Assembly: GCA_022702705.1 (NCBI GenBank)
Contig: CM040421.1
Coordinates: 3,720,001 to 3,784,000, forward strand
DNA: 64,000 bases
Source: Papilionanthe hookeriana x Papilionanthe teres
Lineage: Eukaryota; Streptophyta; Magnoliopsida; Asparagales; Orchidaceae
Direction of reading: 5' to 3'
Positions 10,681 through 23,425 of this stretch are shown here, piece by piece. The notes under the pieces were generated by a model, which was given only the letters and a program-made list of their open reading frames with translations, made no database searches and was not told the DNA's origin. The position numbers were made by a program, and so were the translations under genes. The stretch's first letter is position 1, and each line of letters starts with the position of its first letter.

Positions 10681-11400
10681 GAAAAGAGTAGGGCTAAGGC
10701 CTACCAAAATGCATTTGTATGCTGAGAAGGAAGCAGGACTGAACCTATTCCATACGTGTATGCTGAGAAGGATTAAGACTGAGCCTATCCCAAATGATGA
10801 GGAAGAATAGGACAAAGCCTATCTGAAATGCAGAGTGCTTTAATTTCGATTTCTTGCTGAGAGGATCAAATTTTGAGATTGCTGAGAAAGGAATAGGACT
10901 GTGCCTATCCCGAGTATCGAGAATCGTCGAGAAGGAGTAAGGCGGAAGCCTATCCCGAGTGCCGAGAATCGCGAGATGGGAGTACGCGTGAAAGCCTATC
11001 CCGAATGCCGAGATTGCCGAGATGGGAGTAAGGCGGAAGCCTATCCCGAATGCCGAGATTGCCGAGAAGGGAGTAGGGCGAAGCCTATCCCGAATGCCGA
11101 GATTGGCCGGATGGGAGCACGACGGAAGCCTATCCCGAATGCCGAGATCGCCGAGATGGGAGTAGGGCGGAAGCCTATCCCGAATGCCGAGATTCGCCGA
11201 GATGGGAGTAGGGCGGAAGCCTATCCCGAATGCCGAGATTGCCGAGAAGGGAGTAGGGCGGAAGCCTATCTCGAATGCCGAGATTCGCCGAGATGGGAGT
11301 ACGGCGAAGCCTATCCCGAATGCCGAGATCGCCGAGATGGGAGTAGGCGGAAGCCTATCCCGAATGCCGAGATTGCGCGAGATTCCGTGAATGCAAAGAC
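10681..11400. repeat. 45-bp tandem repeat in the 3' UTR of element A
   Basis: About 11 well-kept units (10896-11394) share GCCTATCCCGAATGCCGAG and GATGGGAGTAGGGCGGAAG. Looser units carrying GCTGAG and GGACTGAGCC extend left to about 10680. Because 45 is a multiple of 3, the array creates a spurious 217-codon ORF (10901-11554, plus). The array is unrelated to the minisatellite at the same place in D. Confidence 0.85.
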
Positions 11401-11918
11401 ATCGAAGAACTTTGCCGACTTATGCCGAGACCGAAGAATTTTGTTGAAATTTATTTATGCAGTAGATCGAGGGAAATTTTGCCGAGGTCCATGGGGAATT
11501 TTTGCCGAGATTCCGCTTATGCAAGTGGTTGTGAAAGATTTTGTTGATATTTGATTTATGCTAGTGACTATGAAGAACTTTACTGAGATTTGGCTCATGC
11601 TGAGATTGAAATGAGATATGAAAGTGTTCCATATCCCATGGGAATCAATCAAAGTCTGATTACTTGGCGAAGGGTACGAACCCACGCCATCCGAATCAAA
11701 TTGAAAATTCTTTGTGATTCTGAAATCATCCCGAGAGAGGGTTTCAAAGGAGGTCTCGAATAGATCTCGATTTGAAGAAGGATTGGAGGATTTGAAAAGA
11801 TGGACTTAAACTGGAATTCAATTTGAGCTTTAGATTTGTTTTGTTTGTCCTTTAACTATCCCATTTTTTTTATTTGGTGTTCATGTGGATTTGAAGTTCT
11901 TTTTAATGTTTGGATTTT
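11401..11918 (-). other. Non-coding part of A between tandem repeat and integrase
   Basis: This holds degraded repeat-like sequence (TTTGCCGA and TATGC motifs) and then AT-rich DNA. The end of integrase that should lie here is missing. Confidence 0.5.
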
Positions 11919-12550
11919 TACAACTTCTCGTGCCAATTTCTCTTGTTGTCATCCAAAGTTTTCTTTAAGATTTGAACGAGAGTTTTATTAAAAGCCTCGA
12001 CCAAGCCGTTTGCTCTTGGGTAGTAGATTGTTGAGTATCGCCAATCGATTCCATGTCTTCTGGAAAAATTGTTGATTTTTGTGCTTCTGAATGCGGACCC
12101 ATTATCTGAAATGATTCTGCGCGGTACTCTGAAATGGTAGACAACTTGATTTTTGAAAAACTGTAGCACGTGGTGTGCCTTTACTTCTCCGAGTGGAACC
12201 TGCCGCCCATTTAGAAAAGTAATCACGTAGTCGCAAGGATGAAACGATGTCCTCTCGAAGAAGGTGGTTCTATCGGACCCACTATATCCGTGCCCCAACA
12301 CTCAAATGGCCACGACGCAATTGTCGATGTAGCACGTTTGGAGGTTGGTGTAGAACCACTCGCGCACTCGGCACTCGGTGACAACTTTCGGCAATCTTCA
12401 TGCAATCGGTCATCATTGAGGGCCGCAGTACCCTAGTCTTTTAATTTTCATTTTCATTTTCGGACCCGATCGATGAGCACCACAAAGTCCCGAATGCACT
12501 TCTTCGACAATTTCACGAGCCTCGGACCCGCTCGGGCATCTTAACCACAT
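11919..12550 (-). pseudogene. Integrase of element A, broken and missing its C-terminal domain
   Basis: The start corresponds to D's integrase Met at 29812 (CAT at 12548-12550). The minus-strand reading holds the GTDIVGPIEPP catalytic-Asp region, SDNGSAF with the second Asp, and YYPRANGLVEAFNK with the catalytic Glu, in two overlapping frames (12405-12223 and 12301-11918). Homology to D stops at LDDNKRNWHEKL near 11919. The last 170 or so residues, with the GPF-type module, are deleted. The zinc-finger region (12406-12550) is too damaged to read through. Confidence 0.8.
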
Positions 12551-13492
12551 CCGATCAAAAGACCTTCCGTATAATGTATTGTTTATTAATGCGTAAGACG
12601 AGTTTTTTCTTGATTTGATGTGCTAATGACCTATCGTCCGGTAATTTCCCCGTTTGCGTGTAGTCTATTAGCGGCCGACGCCAATCTTCCGTGTTTTCCG
12701 TCACCGCCGCAATCGATTCCTCCGCTTTTTCTCGATTTCCGTATCATATCCATGTCGAGCCGTGATAGGACTCCGTCGTCCTTGAACTAACACTTCAACC
12801 GACTCATCTTGTAAGCAGCAAATTCTTTTGCAAGGCGAGCTAGCGCATCCGCGGGAGCATTTTCTCTTCCGGGGATCTTGTAGATTGTTACATTCGGAAT
12901 TTGTTCCAACAGCTTCATGGCATACCGAAAGTATTGCTCGAGTCTTGGCTTTAAAATTTTGTATTGTTCAAATGATTCTGTTGAATGATCAACCGAGAAT
13001 CTCCGTAGATATTGATATCCGTTATTCTCATTCGAATGGCCGGCTCTAGTCCCGTTATGAGAGCTTCGTATTCTCGCCTCGTTGTTTGTGCACGCTCCGT
13101 TAAAAGGTAGGAGTATCTTAACATCCCCGCTCCGTGTTATAAAGATTAGTCCGATTCCCGCCTTCACCGGCACTATCATTTGCAATTCTTTGTCTTTCTG
13201 TGCTGAGGATGCTCCGTCGAAGTATAGTTCCCAACGTCGATCATCAGTGTCTTCTAGGCTCATTATTTGTTCGTCTGGAAAGTCATCGTTAAGAGGCGAT
13301 TCTGCCGGCAAAGGGTGTGCTGCGAGGAAGTCTGCTAGGACTTGTCCCTTTACGACACGAAGAGGAATGAAAGTTATGTCCAATTGCAATAGTATCATCG
13401 ACCACCTGGCAAGTCCGCCGTAAAGTGTTGGACGGGTCATCAAATATTACAACGGATTAACTTTCGAGATAAGGTCGACCTTATGAGAGAGC
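12551..13492 (-). pseudogene. Second (archaeal-type) RNase H and linker of element A, broken
   Basis: The ORF 13443-12787 contains LADFLAAHPLP, then ELYFDGASS with the first catalytic Asp, and a damaged TNNEARIRSSHNGT that replaces the TNNETEYEALITG seen in D. It ends with VTIYKIPGRENAPADALARL. Tat-lineage elements carry this extra RNase H after the usual one; it is thought to help remove RNA during reverse transcription. The frame loses the middle Glu/Asp region (SDVHSTESFEQ in place of GDSQLIIQQ). The solo LTR B insertion at 13492 separates it from reverse transcriptase, which continues at 46777. Confidence 0.8.
13488..13492. repeat. Target-site duplication AGAGC, left copy (solo LTR B)
   Basis: AGAGC directly precedes B and recurs at 46777-46781 directly after it. 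A's pol reads on across the two when B and one copy are left out. Confidence 0.9.
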
Positions 13493-15850
13493 CGTCGACC
13501 TCATTTTCGATGAGGTCTTCTTCTTCTTTTAGTACTTAGGATCTAGCCTTAGGCTTTTCCTTCGACTATCCTAGAGGATTAGAATTGGGACCCACCACCT
13601 AGAAATTCAAACCACTTCTTAACTCCCCGCAAACTCCACAAACTTGATTGTAGACCCCTAATCACCTGTAGGGTCGAAATCAAATACGGAAGTTTAAAGG
13701 ATGAGTTCCTATAGGACTCTTTGGCCTTAGATCGCTCCGGGTGGCCTCGGTCCGGTGAGGGTTGACTTACACACACACTACACTTATACACTACACTTTC
13801 ACACACCTCCTAAAACCACACTCATACCCAACTTGACCTCCCGACTCATGCAGTGATTCACATGGATGGTCCTTAACCCCTAAGCCCTCGCTAAGAGGGT
13901 TAGGAACAACATAGATGAATGCCTCAAATGAGTCCCTTCATGGCTCATCTAGGCTTGATATGGATTCATGGCTCAACCCAAAATGGTTCCATTCCACTTA
14001 CATTTACCCAATCTTCAATTTTCCAAATTTTCAATTTTTGACCCCGGGACCCTACACCCGCCTAGCCTACCCAAAACCCTTGAAATTACCCAAATTTTCC
14101 AAAAAATCTCCAAATCACCCAAAATTCCTCAAAACCAATCCCAAACATTCCCACATTACTCAAATTGATCATTCATAGCCAAAAATACCAAAAATACCCC
14201 CAATACCCTCCAAATACACAAAATGCCCCTCTTGACCCAAAAATCCAAAAATTCAGAAAATTTCCAAAAAATTCCAGAAAATCCCAAATATTCCCAATTT
14301 CATTTTGTTCAACTACACCATGGGCAAATTTTGTCAATTTACCCCACTTTTGTTAAAATCCCCAATTTGACCCACTTTAACCCAAAGTGAACCCAATGTC
14401 AAACCAAACCTACCCAATTGACCCAAATTCTGGTCCAATTCAATTCTAAACTTCAATTCAACATCCCCAACACCATTCTAGACCAAATCCAAGCCCAATT
14501 TGATTGGCATTTGAATCCAATTTCACTTTTGACCTTAAAGCCTAATTTGGACCCATGACCCAAACTTAGCCCAAACCAAACCAATTCAACTCCAATTAAC
14601 CCCAAATCTTTTCTAAACCTTCCCTAACATCCCCACAAACAAAACACTAACATAATTTGCCCAAAATTTGGACCCAAACCCCACTCAAATTCAACCCAAA
14701 GCCAAAACTCTTTACATGGGCCTACACCTAAACCTAACCCAAATAGGCTCAAACCCCAAAATCCAAACCCAACCAAAGTTCAAACCTCTTTGAAACAGCC
14801 CTACAAACATTTCCCAACATTAATTTTACACCAATCTCAACATTAGCCCAACATTAGCCCAAGTTAACCCAATTTGGCCTACTATCGGCCACTTTACCAA
14901 AAAGCCCAAATTCAACCCAATTCAAACCCAAACCACCTCAAATTTGTTTCAAACCACTCATGACACATGCCTAAACCAATTGCAACATTTATTTGACATG
15001 GTCCTTCACAAAACTTTCATCCCAAAAGCCCATTTTAAAATCCAAAAGCCCACTTCCATGAAGCCTTTAAAAGCCCACTTCCACCAAATCCAAAAGCCCA
15101 AAAATTCATCCAAAGTCCATATGACACTCTTCTTCATCATGCATTCAATTAAAATCATCCCTAAGTCCTAATCCAATGATCAAATAATTCTAAATAAAGC
15201 TTCATCCAACTTTCCACCAAAATGTCCAAAATCCTTAAAATCCATTTTTATGAAGTTGACTAAACTTTTCCCAAGCCAAATGGAGGCATGAACAAGCCAT
15301 TCTCAAGCCACATGAAGCCATGAGGGCTTTGACTTGTCATTAGTCCATTTATGGCAAGAAGAGGGGGTTCTTTCTTAAACCTCCCTTAAACCTTTTTACC
15401 TTAAGCATGTCACACACTATACCATGCTTAGCCACCTCACCATGGATGGGGACTTCACTACCCCAATTCAGTCCGACCCAAATGATTCTCCCTCAGCCCA
15501 AGGTCAAGCCTTGGATGGTGAACCTAGCCCAAATGCATGAGTTGAACCAAACCAAGCCAAAATGTGCCTTCTCCCATTCCATTTAAATCAAACTCCTTTA
15601 CACATGTCCATGGCCAATCGATCGCACTAAACCCCGCCTCGACCCACCCGAACAAGATGGTGACCGAGTGCTCGGCCGGCCACCACCAAGCCGCCGGAAA
15701 ACACCATGGCCGAGACCTCGGGAGGAGCCAAAAATTCAATTCTCCCTTGCCGACTCGTCTCAACCCAAATGGATAGCATAGCTCTTCTTCTCCTCACTGT
15801 GAGCAGTCGATCCCCGCCCTTAAACCCCCCGGGAGGCCCTCCACCCTCTC

Positions 15851-15860
15851 CTATTTAAAC
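15851..15860 (+). promoter_or_regulatory. LTR TATA box CTATTTAAAC (B)
   Basis: CTATTTAAAC within CCACCCTCTC...ACCACCTCCTC lies 2.36 kb from the LTR start. It is kept in all copies that include this region. Confidence 0.5.
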
Positions 15861-16439
15861 ACCACCTCCTCTCGGCCATGAGGGGTGCCGAACCGTACCT
15901 TACCGAAACCCCGCCAAAATTGCTCCGGACCACTCTCCACACTTAGAGCAGTTGATTCTCAGTGACAATTTGCCCTAATCCCCACCAACAGAGCCCAATT
16001 TCTCAGCCAAAATTCCACCCAAAATCATGACATCTCCCAATTCTCCACCAAATTCAAATTAAACTCACCCACACCTGCACAAGGTCAAGAGAAGGAGTTC
16101 CCCAGTGAAAGCCCCCTCTCCAGGCCACCCATCTGTTCCAGACTCCAAGCTTTGTAATCGGCTGTGGTCGAAATCATACCTGGACAATTCACCAGCCCAA
16201 GGGACTTCATCTGGAGCTTGCTTGGACCCAATCGAAGGTGACACAACTCTCAGATCGAAGCTTCACTTCTCTGATCAAAGGTATGGACTCACTCTTCTTC
16301 CCGAGCTTACAGAGATTCTCTATTTAATTTGAGTCAATTTCAATACATGTTTTTCGTATGGATGTGTTCGTCTCCTCAAGACGAATCCATAGAGCATAAG
16401 AACATGAAAATCCGTTGAGAATCGAGTGAGAAATTAGGG

Positions 16440-16665
16440 TTAGAAGGTTGATGGTCACGGGTGCACACCAGTCGTAGACGATGACTGGAAGCCGTCGGAT
16501 CGAGCGTGTATCAAGCGGACGGTCTGGATCGAGCCGGACGCCGCGATGGTGCATGAACCGCGGGCCCCTGGAGCACCGAGTCGGATGGCGGCGCCGAATC
16601 GAAGACGACGCGTGGCCTTTCGAGCTGCCGAGGATGGCGTGGCGCCGCGTGGATAAGTAGGAAAT
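16440..16665. other. GC-rich block inside LTR B
   Basis: A CpG-rich segment of about 220 bp (CACGCGG and GGCGCCGC-like words, read as the reverse complement in D) sits in AT-rich LTR. Counterparts lie at 23213-23425, 41662-41870 and 52235-52445. It lies about 0.6-0.8 kb downstream of the TATA box in the element's direction. Function is unknown. Confidence 0.6.
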
Positions 16666-18535
16666 TAGGGCATTTTTTATTTATTTAATTCCCTAAACTT
16701 CAAAAATGCATAACTTTGTGTAGGAAAATCAGAAAAATAAAATAAAAATACCCTCTTGCTCAGTAAACAGAGGAGAATAATGTGGAAATGGAATCATGTA
16801 ATTTCATTAAGTATTTTATTTTTAATTATTTATTTACTCTCTGCACTATTTCAATTCTCCATGCATGTATACAATTCACCATGGCATGAGACCATTTTGC
16901 TTTTGAAGCCTCTGAATTTGGGAACATTCCCTGAATTTTCCAAAGTCAGAGGCCACCCCTATGAAGAGTTATTGATTTTTCAATTCTAGGTCACTATTCT
17001 GAGTATTTTAATTCCAATAATTAGCATGTTGTGAAATAAATTCTAGGAAAATTTGGTGATGTTTCTTATGACTAGAGGACCCTAGGGAAAATGGTTTTCG
17101 AGTTAACTCACTTGTAATAACCCTAATCGGCTTAAACACCCAAAATGGAGCTTTAATTAATTAGAGCTAATCATACATCAAATTGACTTGAAATCAATTC
17201 TCCACTGACCTTTGGGATTAGAGGAACCCACCATAAAAGTTTGAAGTCAATTAGACTTGGTTAGCCCTATCAAATGGGTTGATTAAGCCATTTAGCCAAA
17301 TTAAACTTAAAAAAATTCATAACTTTCAAAATAATTTTCAAAAATTCACCAAATTGGTTTTGGAGCCTCTCGGTATCAAGGGAATTTAAGAAAATTAAAA
17401 TTGTAATTTTCTAAAAAGTTGATTTTTTGCATTATTTTAATATTTTTAATAATTAAAAAATAATAAAAATCACAAAATAATAAAATTCACCAAAATGTCA
17501 CATTTTGAATTTTAATCACTTAGGAACAAACCCCATATTTTTCTTAAGTCTCTATGATGAGATATTAAATTTTAAAGCCCTAAGGTAATTTTAAAATAAA
17601 AAAAATGCATTTTCTAGAATTTCCACTAAAATAATTCTAATAAATCAAAGAAAAATCAGAAAATTGTAAAAATTAGTTCTCTAATTTCCTTGATATCAAA
17701 GAGATTTTTGAAAAATATAAAATTAACTTTTCAACCTTTATTTTATTTTTGAATTAATTAATACTCCAAAACTCAAAATAATTATAATAAAAAGAATATA
17801 ATTCAAAAAATCACCAAAATTGGTCCACGTGGTCCTCTGGTCATTAGGAATGTCCCATAATTTTCTTAAGGACAGAAACTTTCCCTTGGTCATGTTATTA
17901 AATTTTCCTTGAAAATTCTTATTTTCCATCAAAAATAATTATTTAAATAAATTAAATACAGAAAAATCACATTTTCTCCTCTAATGTCATGATTGATACA
18001 TGATTGAAGTCACATAAAAAATTTCAAATTCATTTAAGCTATATTTAGTGAGTTATGAAATTAGTAAGTTTAAAGGGCAAAATGGTAATTAAAATTTTAA
18101 CCTATAATTAAAATTTTTTGGTTTAATAAAAATAAAAGAGTAAAATATTTGATCCTAATCTGATTTGGATGATTGAAATTTAAATAATTAAAGGATAGAA
18201 ACCTACCAAATAATTTAAAAAAATAATTAAAATAAACCTTAATTAAATAATTAATTAAATTTGGAAGAATAATGAAGAAATTGGAATTATTAAAATAGGG
18301 ATATTATTAGGAAGAGATTTATTCTTTAATTCAAGAATCCCTAAATTAATCACCTCAATAATATTTAATTCCTAGTTAAAATGATAATCCAAATTTAAAA
18401 TTTAAAATGCTAAAAGACTTAATCATTAAATTAAATTAAAATTAAAACATTTAAATTAAATCCTTTTAAAATTTCAATTAAATTAATACTTTAACAATTA
18501 AAATTAAATCATCCTTAAAGCATAAAAAATAAAAT

Positions 18536-18868
18536 ATTAAATTAAAATTAAAAAATTAAATTAAATTAAAATTAAAAATAAAACCAAATTAAAATTTAAA
18601 TTAAATTTAAATTTAAATTAAATTAAATTAAATTAAATTAAAATTTAAATTAAATTAAATTAAATTAAATTAAATTAAATTAAATCACTTTAAATTAAAT
18701 TAAATTAAACTAAATTAAAACATATTAAATTAAATTAAATTAAATAAAAAATAAAATCAAGTTAAAATAAAATTAAAATTAAATTATATAAATAAAATTA
18801 AATTAAAATTAAAACTAAACCAAATCAAATTAAATTAAAATTAAATTAAATTAAATTGAATTAAATAT
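18536..18868. repeat. (TTAAA)n-type microsatellite in LTR B
   Basis: Long runs of the AATTAA/TTTAA pentanucleotide family with interruptions. The same tract sits in every LTR copy and differs in length. Confidence 0.85.
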
Positions 18869-19039
18869 AACATCACTTAAGACATAAAGAATTCAAAATA
18901 AATCTAAAACAACTCGAACACTATTCCAAACTTAAACCCATCGATTAGAATTAAATTAAAATCACAAATCACTTGAACATCGATTTGCCCTCAAAAGCTC
19001 TTGTTGTCATAACTCCTAAACAGAGTGTTAAGTGAAGTG

Positions 19040-19044
19040 TTACT
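19040..19044. repeat. Target-site duplication TTACT, left copy (element D)
   Basis: TTACT precedes D and recurs at 44839-44843 directly after it. Leaving D out joins the two halves of LTR B in register. Confidence 0.95.
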
Positions 19045-19221
19045 TGTCGGCATATTTTTAGGTTATGTGTTTTATTTTGAAAAAAGGGGGTCGCCTACAG
19101 AAATTGTCGGCGTATTTTTAATTTAATTTAAATAAATAATTTGAAAAGTAGTATTTGATTTTGAAAATAATTTTAAATTTGAAAAATTTAAGATATGAAA
19201 TCAAACTAATCTCACATCCCG

Positions 19222-19235
19222 AATAGTTTATATAA
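19222..19235 (-). promoter_or_regulatory. Conserved TTTATATAAA palindrome near the LTR 3' end
   Basis: TTTATATAAA is kept in the five LTR copies that include this end (also near 37720, 46580, 48150 and 60825) although neighbouring bases vary. It could be a second TATA-like element or an RNA-processing signal; neither is shown. Confidence 0.3.
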
Positions 19236-21171
19236 ACGAGCACCACATCACAAACCATGTACCTATCCCGAAGAATAGACACATTGTTTGATGATGGGGC
19301 TCGATTAAATAAACTAGAAGATTTGTGACATCCGTTTGGTCTGCGAACCAATTTTATAAGCCGACAAGTTCCCCTGTTTAATATGAAAACATTAAACAGG
19401 GTTTATATTACCTGGGTTCTTAAAGTTCCCTATAAGGGCAAGCCCCTATAGTTAATTACATCTTAAGTGACGGAAATCACCTAAGAAAACTCTCGATAAT
19501 AATCGGTAGTTACGCTCTCAAGAATTTCAAAGTTTAAGTTTTCAAGGGATCGAATTTTTGAATTTCAATAGGGAATGGATCAAATTTGGAACATTTTATT
19601 TTAGGAGTCCAAAGGAAGAAGGGTAGGAGAAATCACAGATCCAAAGCGAACTTTGGTAATTTCCCGACTATCCTATTGTTGGGCTTGAATTTAGGAAGGT
19701 CCTAATGTTTATTTAGTATTTTGATCCTGCCAATTTTAATTAGTTAGGACTTATATTCGTATGATAAAATCATACAAATAGACCTCGAAGATGTGAGGGT
19801 TTATATCGTATCGGACGACTACCTCGGAAATCCTAAGACCGAGTTAGGGCTTAATTTACATGATATGGTCATGCAAATGCCTAACGAAGAGTTGAGGATT
19901 TATGTTGCCCTAGGCAAACTACCTCGAAGTCCTATGGCTTGGTTATTTAATTCTAAGAAAGTTTTCTTGATGTAGATTTCGGTTTCGCCGACGACGATGG
20001 CCGTGCTGCCCACCATGCTCCGAGCTCCTTGTTGTTGCGAGAGGTTTAGTTTTAGAAGTCATAAATCGGGAGATGAGAGAAGTGTTTGGTTTTAGAGAAA
20101 GTCTTCATTTCCATGTGTCTTTAATATTTTAATTAAAACAGGTTTTAAAATTGATTAAACAGAACCGATTAAGATCCCACGGTTCCGTCATCCCGGCACC
20201 GTTACTTTCATCGAATTCACTTAGTCCAAATGAATTTGCTAAACTCAACTAAATGAGTTCCGCACTTTCATTTAGACCGTGGGAAATCCCGTTAGCAACA
20301 CGTGGGTTACATCATCCGAGGTATTCCCGATCATTCAATGAGACGTTTTAATTTAGTTGTAGTTGTAGTTTTGTTGTTCTGTTTGTGATTAAATTTTGAG
20401 TTGTCTTATATTTTGAAATGTTGTGGCGATGAATTTTATCTTGTAGTGTCTTTTAATTTAGTTATGGGTTTCAGTTTTGGTTTCTGTCCTAAAGGTGTAG
20501 GTTTTCATGCAACTGTTATTTATCATGCAAGAAAGGTAAAGTGCAACGCGATTAAATAAATTGCCGTAAAGTAAATCGCAATAAAATAAAATCGTACCTG
20601 GAAGGTCTTCCCGTCATCCCAAGCTATACTTAAAACACCGTTAGAATATTTAAAGTAAGTTCCTAGGTAAAGCTAAGGGAAAGGTTATGGTTTTCTACCA
20701 AGTTCCTAATCCTATAGCTAGTCATCTCCTATGACGTCTAGGTCTTCAATTTTGGTTTTAAGGATGATTTTCTTCACCAAAGAACAACTAAGCTCAATTG
20801 TTCTTAAGGACATTCCATCATATTTAGGAAGTGTTTAAGACGAATCTTAAACATCTTTTCAATATTTCGGGAATTGTCCTAAGTCCAAATGAATTCTATT
20901 GTTCAAGTGAATTAATCATCCAGGGTGTTTGAGTTAAGTTTTATTTCTTGCTCAGTGAATTAGGATGTTTGAATATCCTTATGAGTGAAGTGCCATTTCA
21001 CTTGATACTCCATTTAGGAGTTATAATAGTAAAAAAAAAAAAAAACTCCTAAGGGCAAAATGATATTTAATGATTTGTGATTCGAATTTAAGTTCAAATT
21101 AGTGATTTAAGTTTGGAATAGTGTTCAAGTTATTTTAGATTTATTTTGAATTCTTCATGTCTTTATATTTA

Positions 21172-21402
21172 ACTTAATTTAATTTAATTTAACTTAATTT
21201 AATTTAATGTGGTTTAATTTAAATTAATTTAACTTAAGTTAATTTAATGTAATATGATTTAGTTTAATTTAATTTAATTTAATTTAATTTAATTTAATTT
21301 AGTTTTAATTTAATTTAATTTAATTTAATTTAATTTAATTTAATTTAATTTAATTTAATTTTTAATTTAATTTTTAATTTTTAATTTAATTTTTAATTTT
21401 AA
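21172..21402. repeat. (TTTAA)n microsatellite in D's 3' LTR
   Basis: TTTAA-type repeats. The longest uninterrupted part (about 21260-21362) is much shorter in D's other LTR and accounts for most of the 57-bp length difference between them. Confidence 0.9.
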
Positions 21403-23212
21403 AGGAATTTGTTTTAAATAATTTAACTTTAATTTAATTTAATGATTAAGCCTTTTAGCATTTTAAATCTTAAACTTGAATTACCATTTTAATTAGGAAT
21501 TAAATATTATTGGGATGATTAATTTAGGGATCTTTAAATTAAAGAACAAATCTCTTCCTAATAATATCCCTATTTTAATAATTCCAATTTTATTATTCTT
21601 CCAAATTTAACTAATTATTTAATTAAGGTTTATTTCAATTATTTTAAATTGTTTAGTAGGTTTCTACCCTTTAATTATCTAAATTTCAATCATCCAAATC
21701 AAGTTAAAATCAAATATTTTGCCTATTAATTTCATTAAGCCTAAAGTCTTAATTAAAAGGTTAAGATTTTAATTACCATTTTGCCCTTCAAGCCTAATAA
21801 TTTCATAACTCACTAAATTGAGCTCAAATGAACTTGAAATTTTTATGTTACTTCACTCATATGTCAATAAAGACACTAGAGGAGAAAATGTGATTTTTCT
21901 GTATTTAATTTATTTATATAAATATTTTTGGTGGAAAATAAGGATTTCCAAGGAAAATTTAATAATATGACCAAGGGAAAGTTTCTGTCCTTAAGAAAAT
22001 TATGGGACACTCCTAATGACCAGAGGACCACTTGGACCAATTTTTGTGATTTTTTAAATTATATTTTATTTATTAGAATTATTTTAAACTCTGGAGTATT
22101 AATTAATTTAAAAATAGAATATAAGTTAAAAAATGAATTTTATAATTTTTAAAATTCTCTCTGATATCAAGGATTCCAGAGAACCAAATTTTATAATTTT
22201 CTAATTTTTCTTTGATTTATTATAATTATTTTAGTGAAAATGCTAGAAAATACATTTTTTTTTTAATTTTAAAATTACCCTAGGGCTTTAAAATTTAATA
22301 TCTCATGAAATAGACCTGAGAAAAATATGGGGTTTGTTCCTAAGTGATTAAATTTCAAAATATGACATTTTGGTGAATTTTATTATTTTTGTGATTTTTA
22401 TTATTTTTTAATTATTAAAATATTAAAACAATACTAAAAAAATTAACTTTTTTAAAAAATTGAAATTTTAATTTTCTTAAATTCCCCTGATATCAGAGAG
22501 GCTCCAAAACCAATTTGGTGAATTTTTGAAAGGTATTTTGAAAGTTATGAATTTTTAAAGTTTAAAATGACTAAATGGCTTAATCAACCCATTTAGTAGA
22601 GGCTAACCAAGTCCAATTGACTTAAAATTTTTATGGTGGGTTCCTCTGATCCTAAAGGTCAGTGGAGAATTGATTTCAAGTCAATTTGATGTATGGTTAG
22701 CTCTAATTAATTAGGGGTCTATTTTGGATGTTTAAGCTAATTAGGGTTATCTTAAGTGAATTAACCCAAGTCCTATTTTTCCTAGGGTTCTCTGGTCATA
22801 AGGAACATCACCAAATTTTCCTAGAATTTATTTCACAACATGCTAATTTTTGGAATTAAAATACTCAAAACAGCAACATGCATTTGAAAAATCAATAACT
22901 TTTCACAGGGGTGGCCTCGACCTTGGAAAATTCGGGAATGTTCCTAAGTTCGGAGGCTTCAAAAGCCCTATGGTCTCATGCCATGGTGAATTGTATGAAT
23001 GCATGGAGAATTGAAAATGTGCAGGGAGTAAATAATTAATTAAAAATAAAATACTTGGACAAAATTAATTAATTTCTTTTCCACATTATTCTCCTCTGTT
23101 CACTGAGCAAGAGGGTATTTTTATTTTATTTTTGTGATTTTTCTACACAAAGATATGGATTTTTAAAGTTCTGGTTTTTAAATAAATCAAAAAAATCCCT
23201 AATTTCCTACTT

Positions 23213-23425
23213 ATCCACGCGGCGCCCTGTCATCCTCGGCATCTCCGAACGACCACGCGGCGCGCTCCCATTCGACGCCGCCATCTGACTCGGCTGCCCG
23301 GGGTCCCGCGGTTCACGCACCATCTGCTGGTCCGACGCAATCCAAGCCGTCCATCCGATACACGCGCGATCCGACGGCTCCTGGTCATCGTCTACGGCCG
23401 GTGTGATCCCGTGACCGTCCACACT
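23213..23425. other. GC-rich block inside D's 3' LTR
   Basis: CpG-rich counterpart of 16440-16665, between AT-rich DNA and the promoter-like zone. A 71-codon minus-strand ORF over it is not supported as a gene. Confidence 0.6.

Larger units (their letters stand above)
13493..19044 (+). repeat. Solo LTR B, left segment
   Basis: Reverse-complement counterpart of D's LTR from its TGTTGACC end inward. It contains the terminal hairpin (13497-13517), C/A-rich DNA to about 15500, a promoter-like zone, a GC-rich block (16440-16665), and an A/T-rich stretch ending in the TTTAA-type tract. No gene is supported. Confidence 0.9.

Noticed and set aside
10901..11554. 217-codon plus-strand ORF with 15-residue repeats
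   Set aside because: It is read straight through the 45-bp tandem array in the 3' UTR of element A, opposite to the element's genes. The repeat length, a multiple of 3, explains the open frame.
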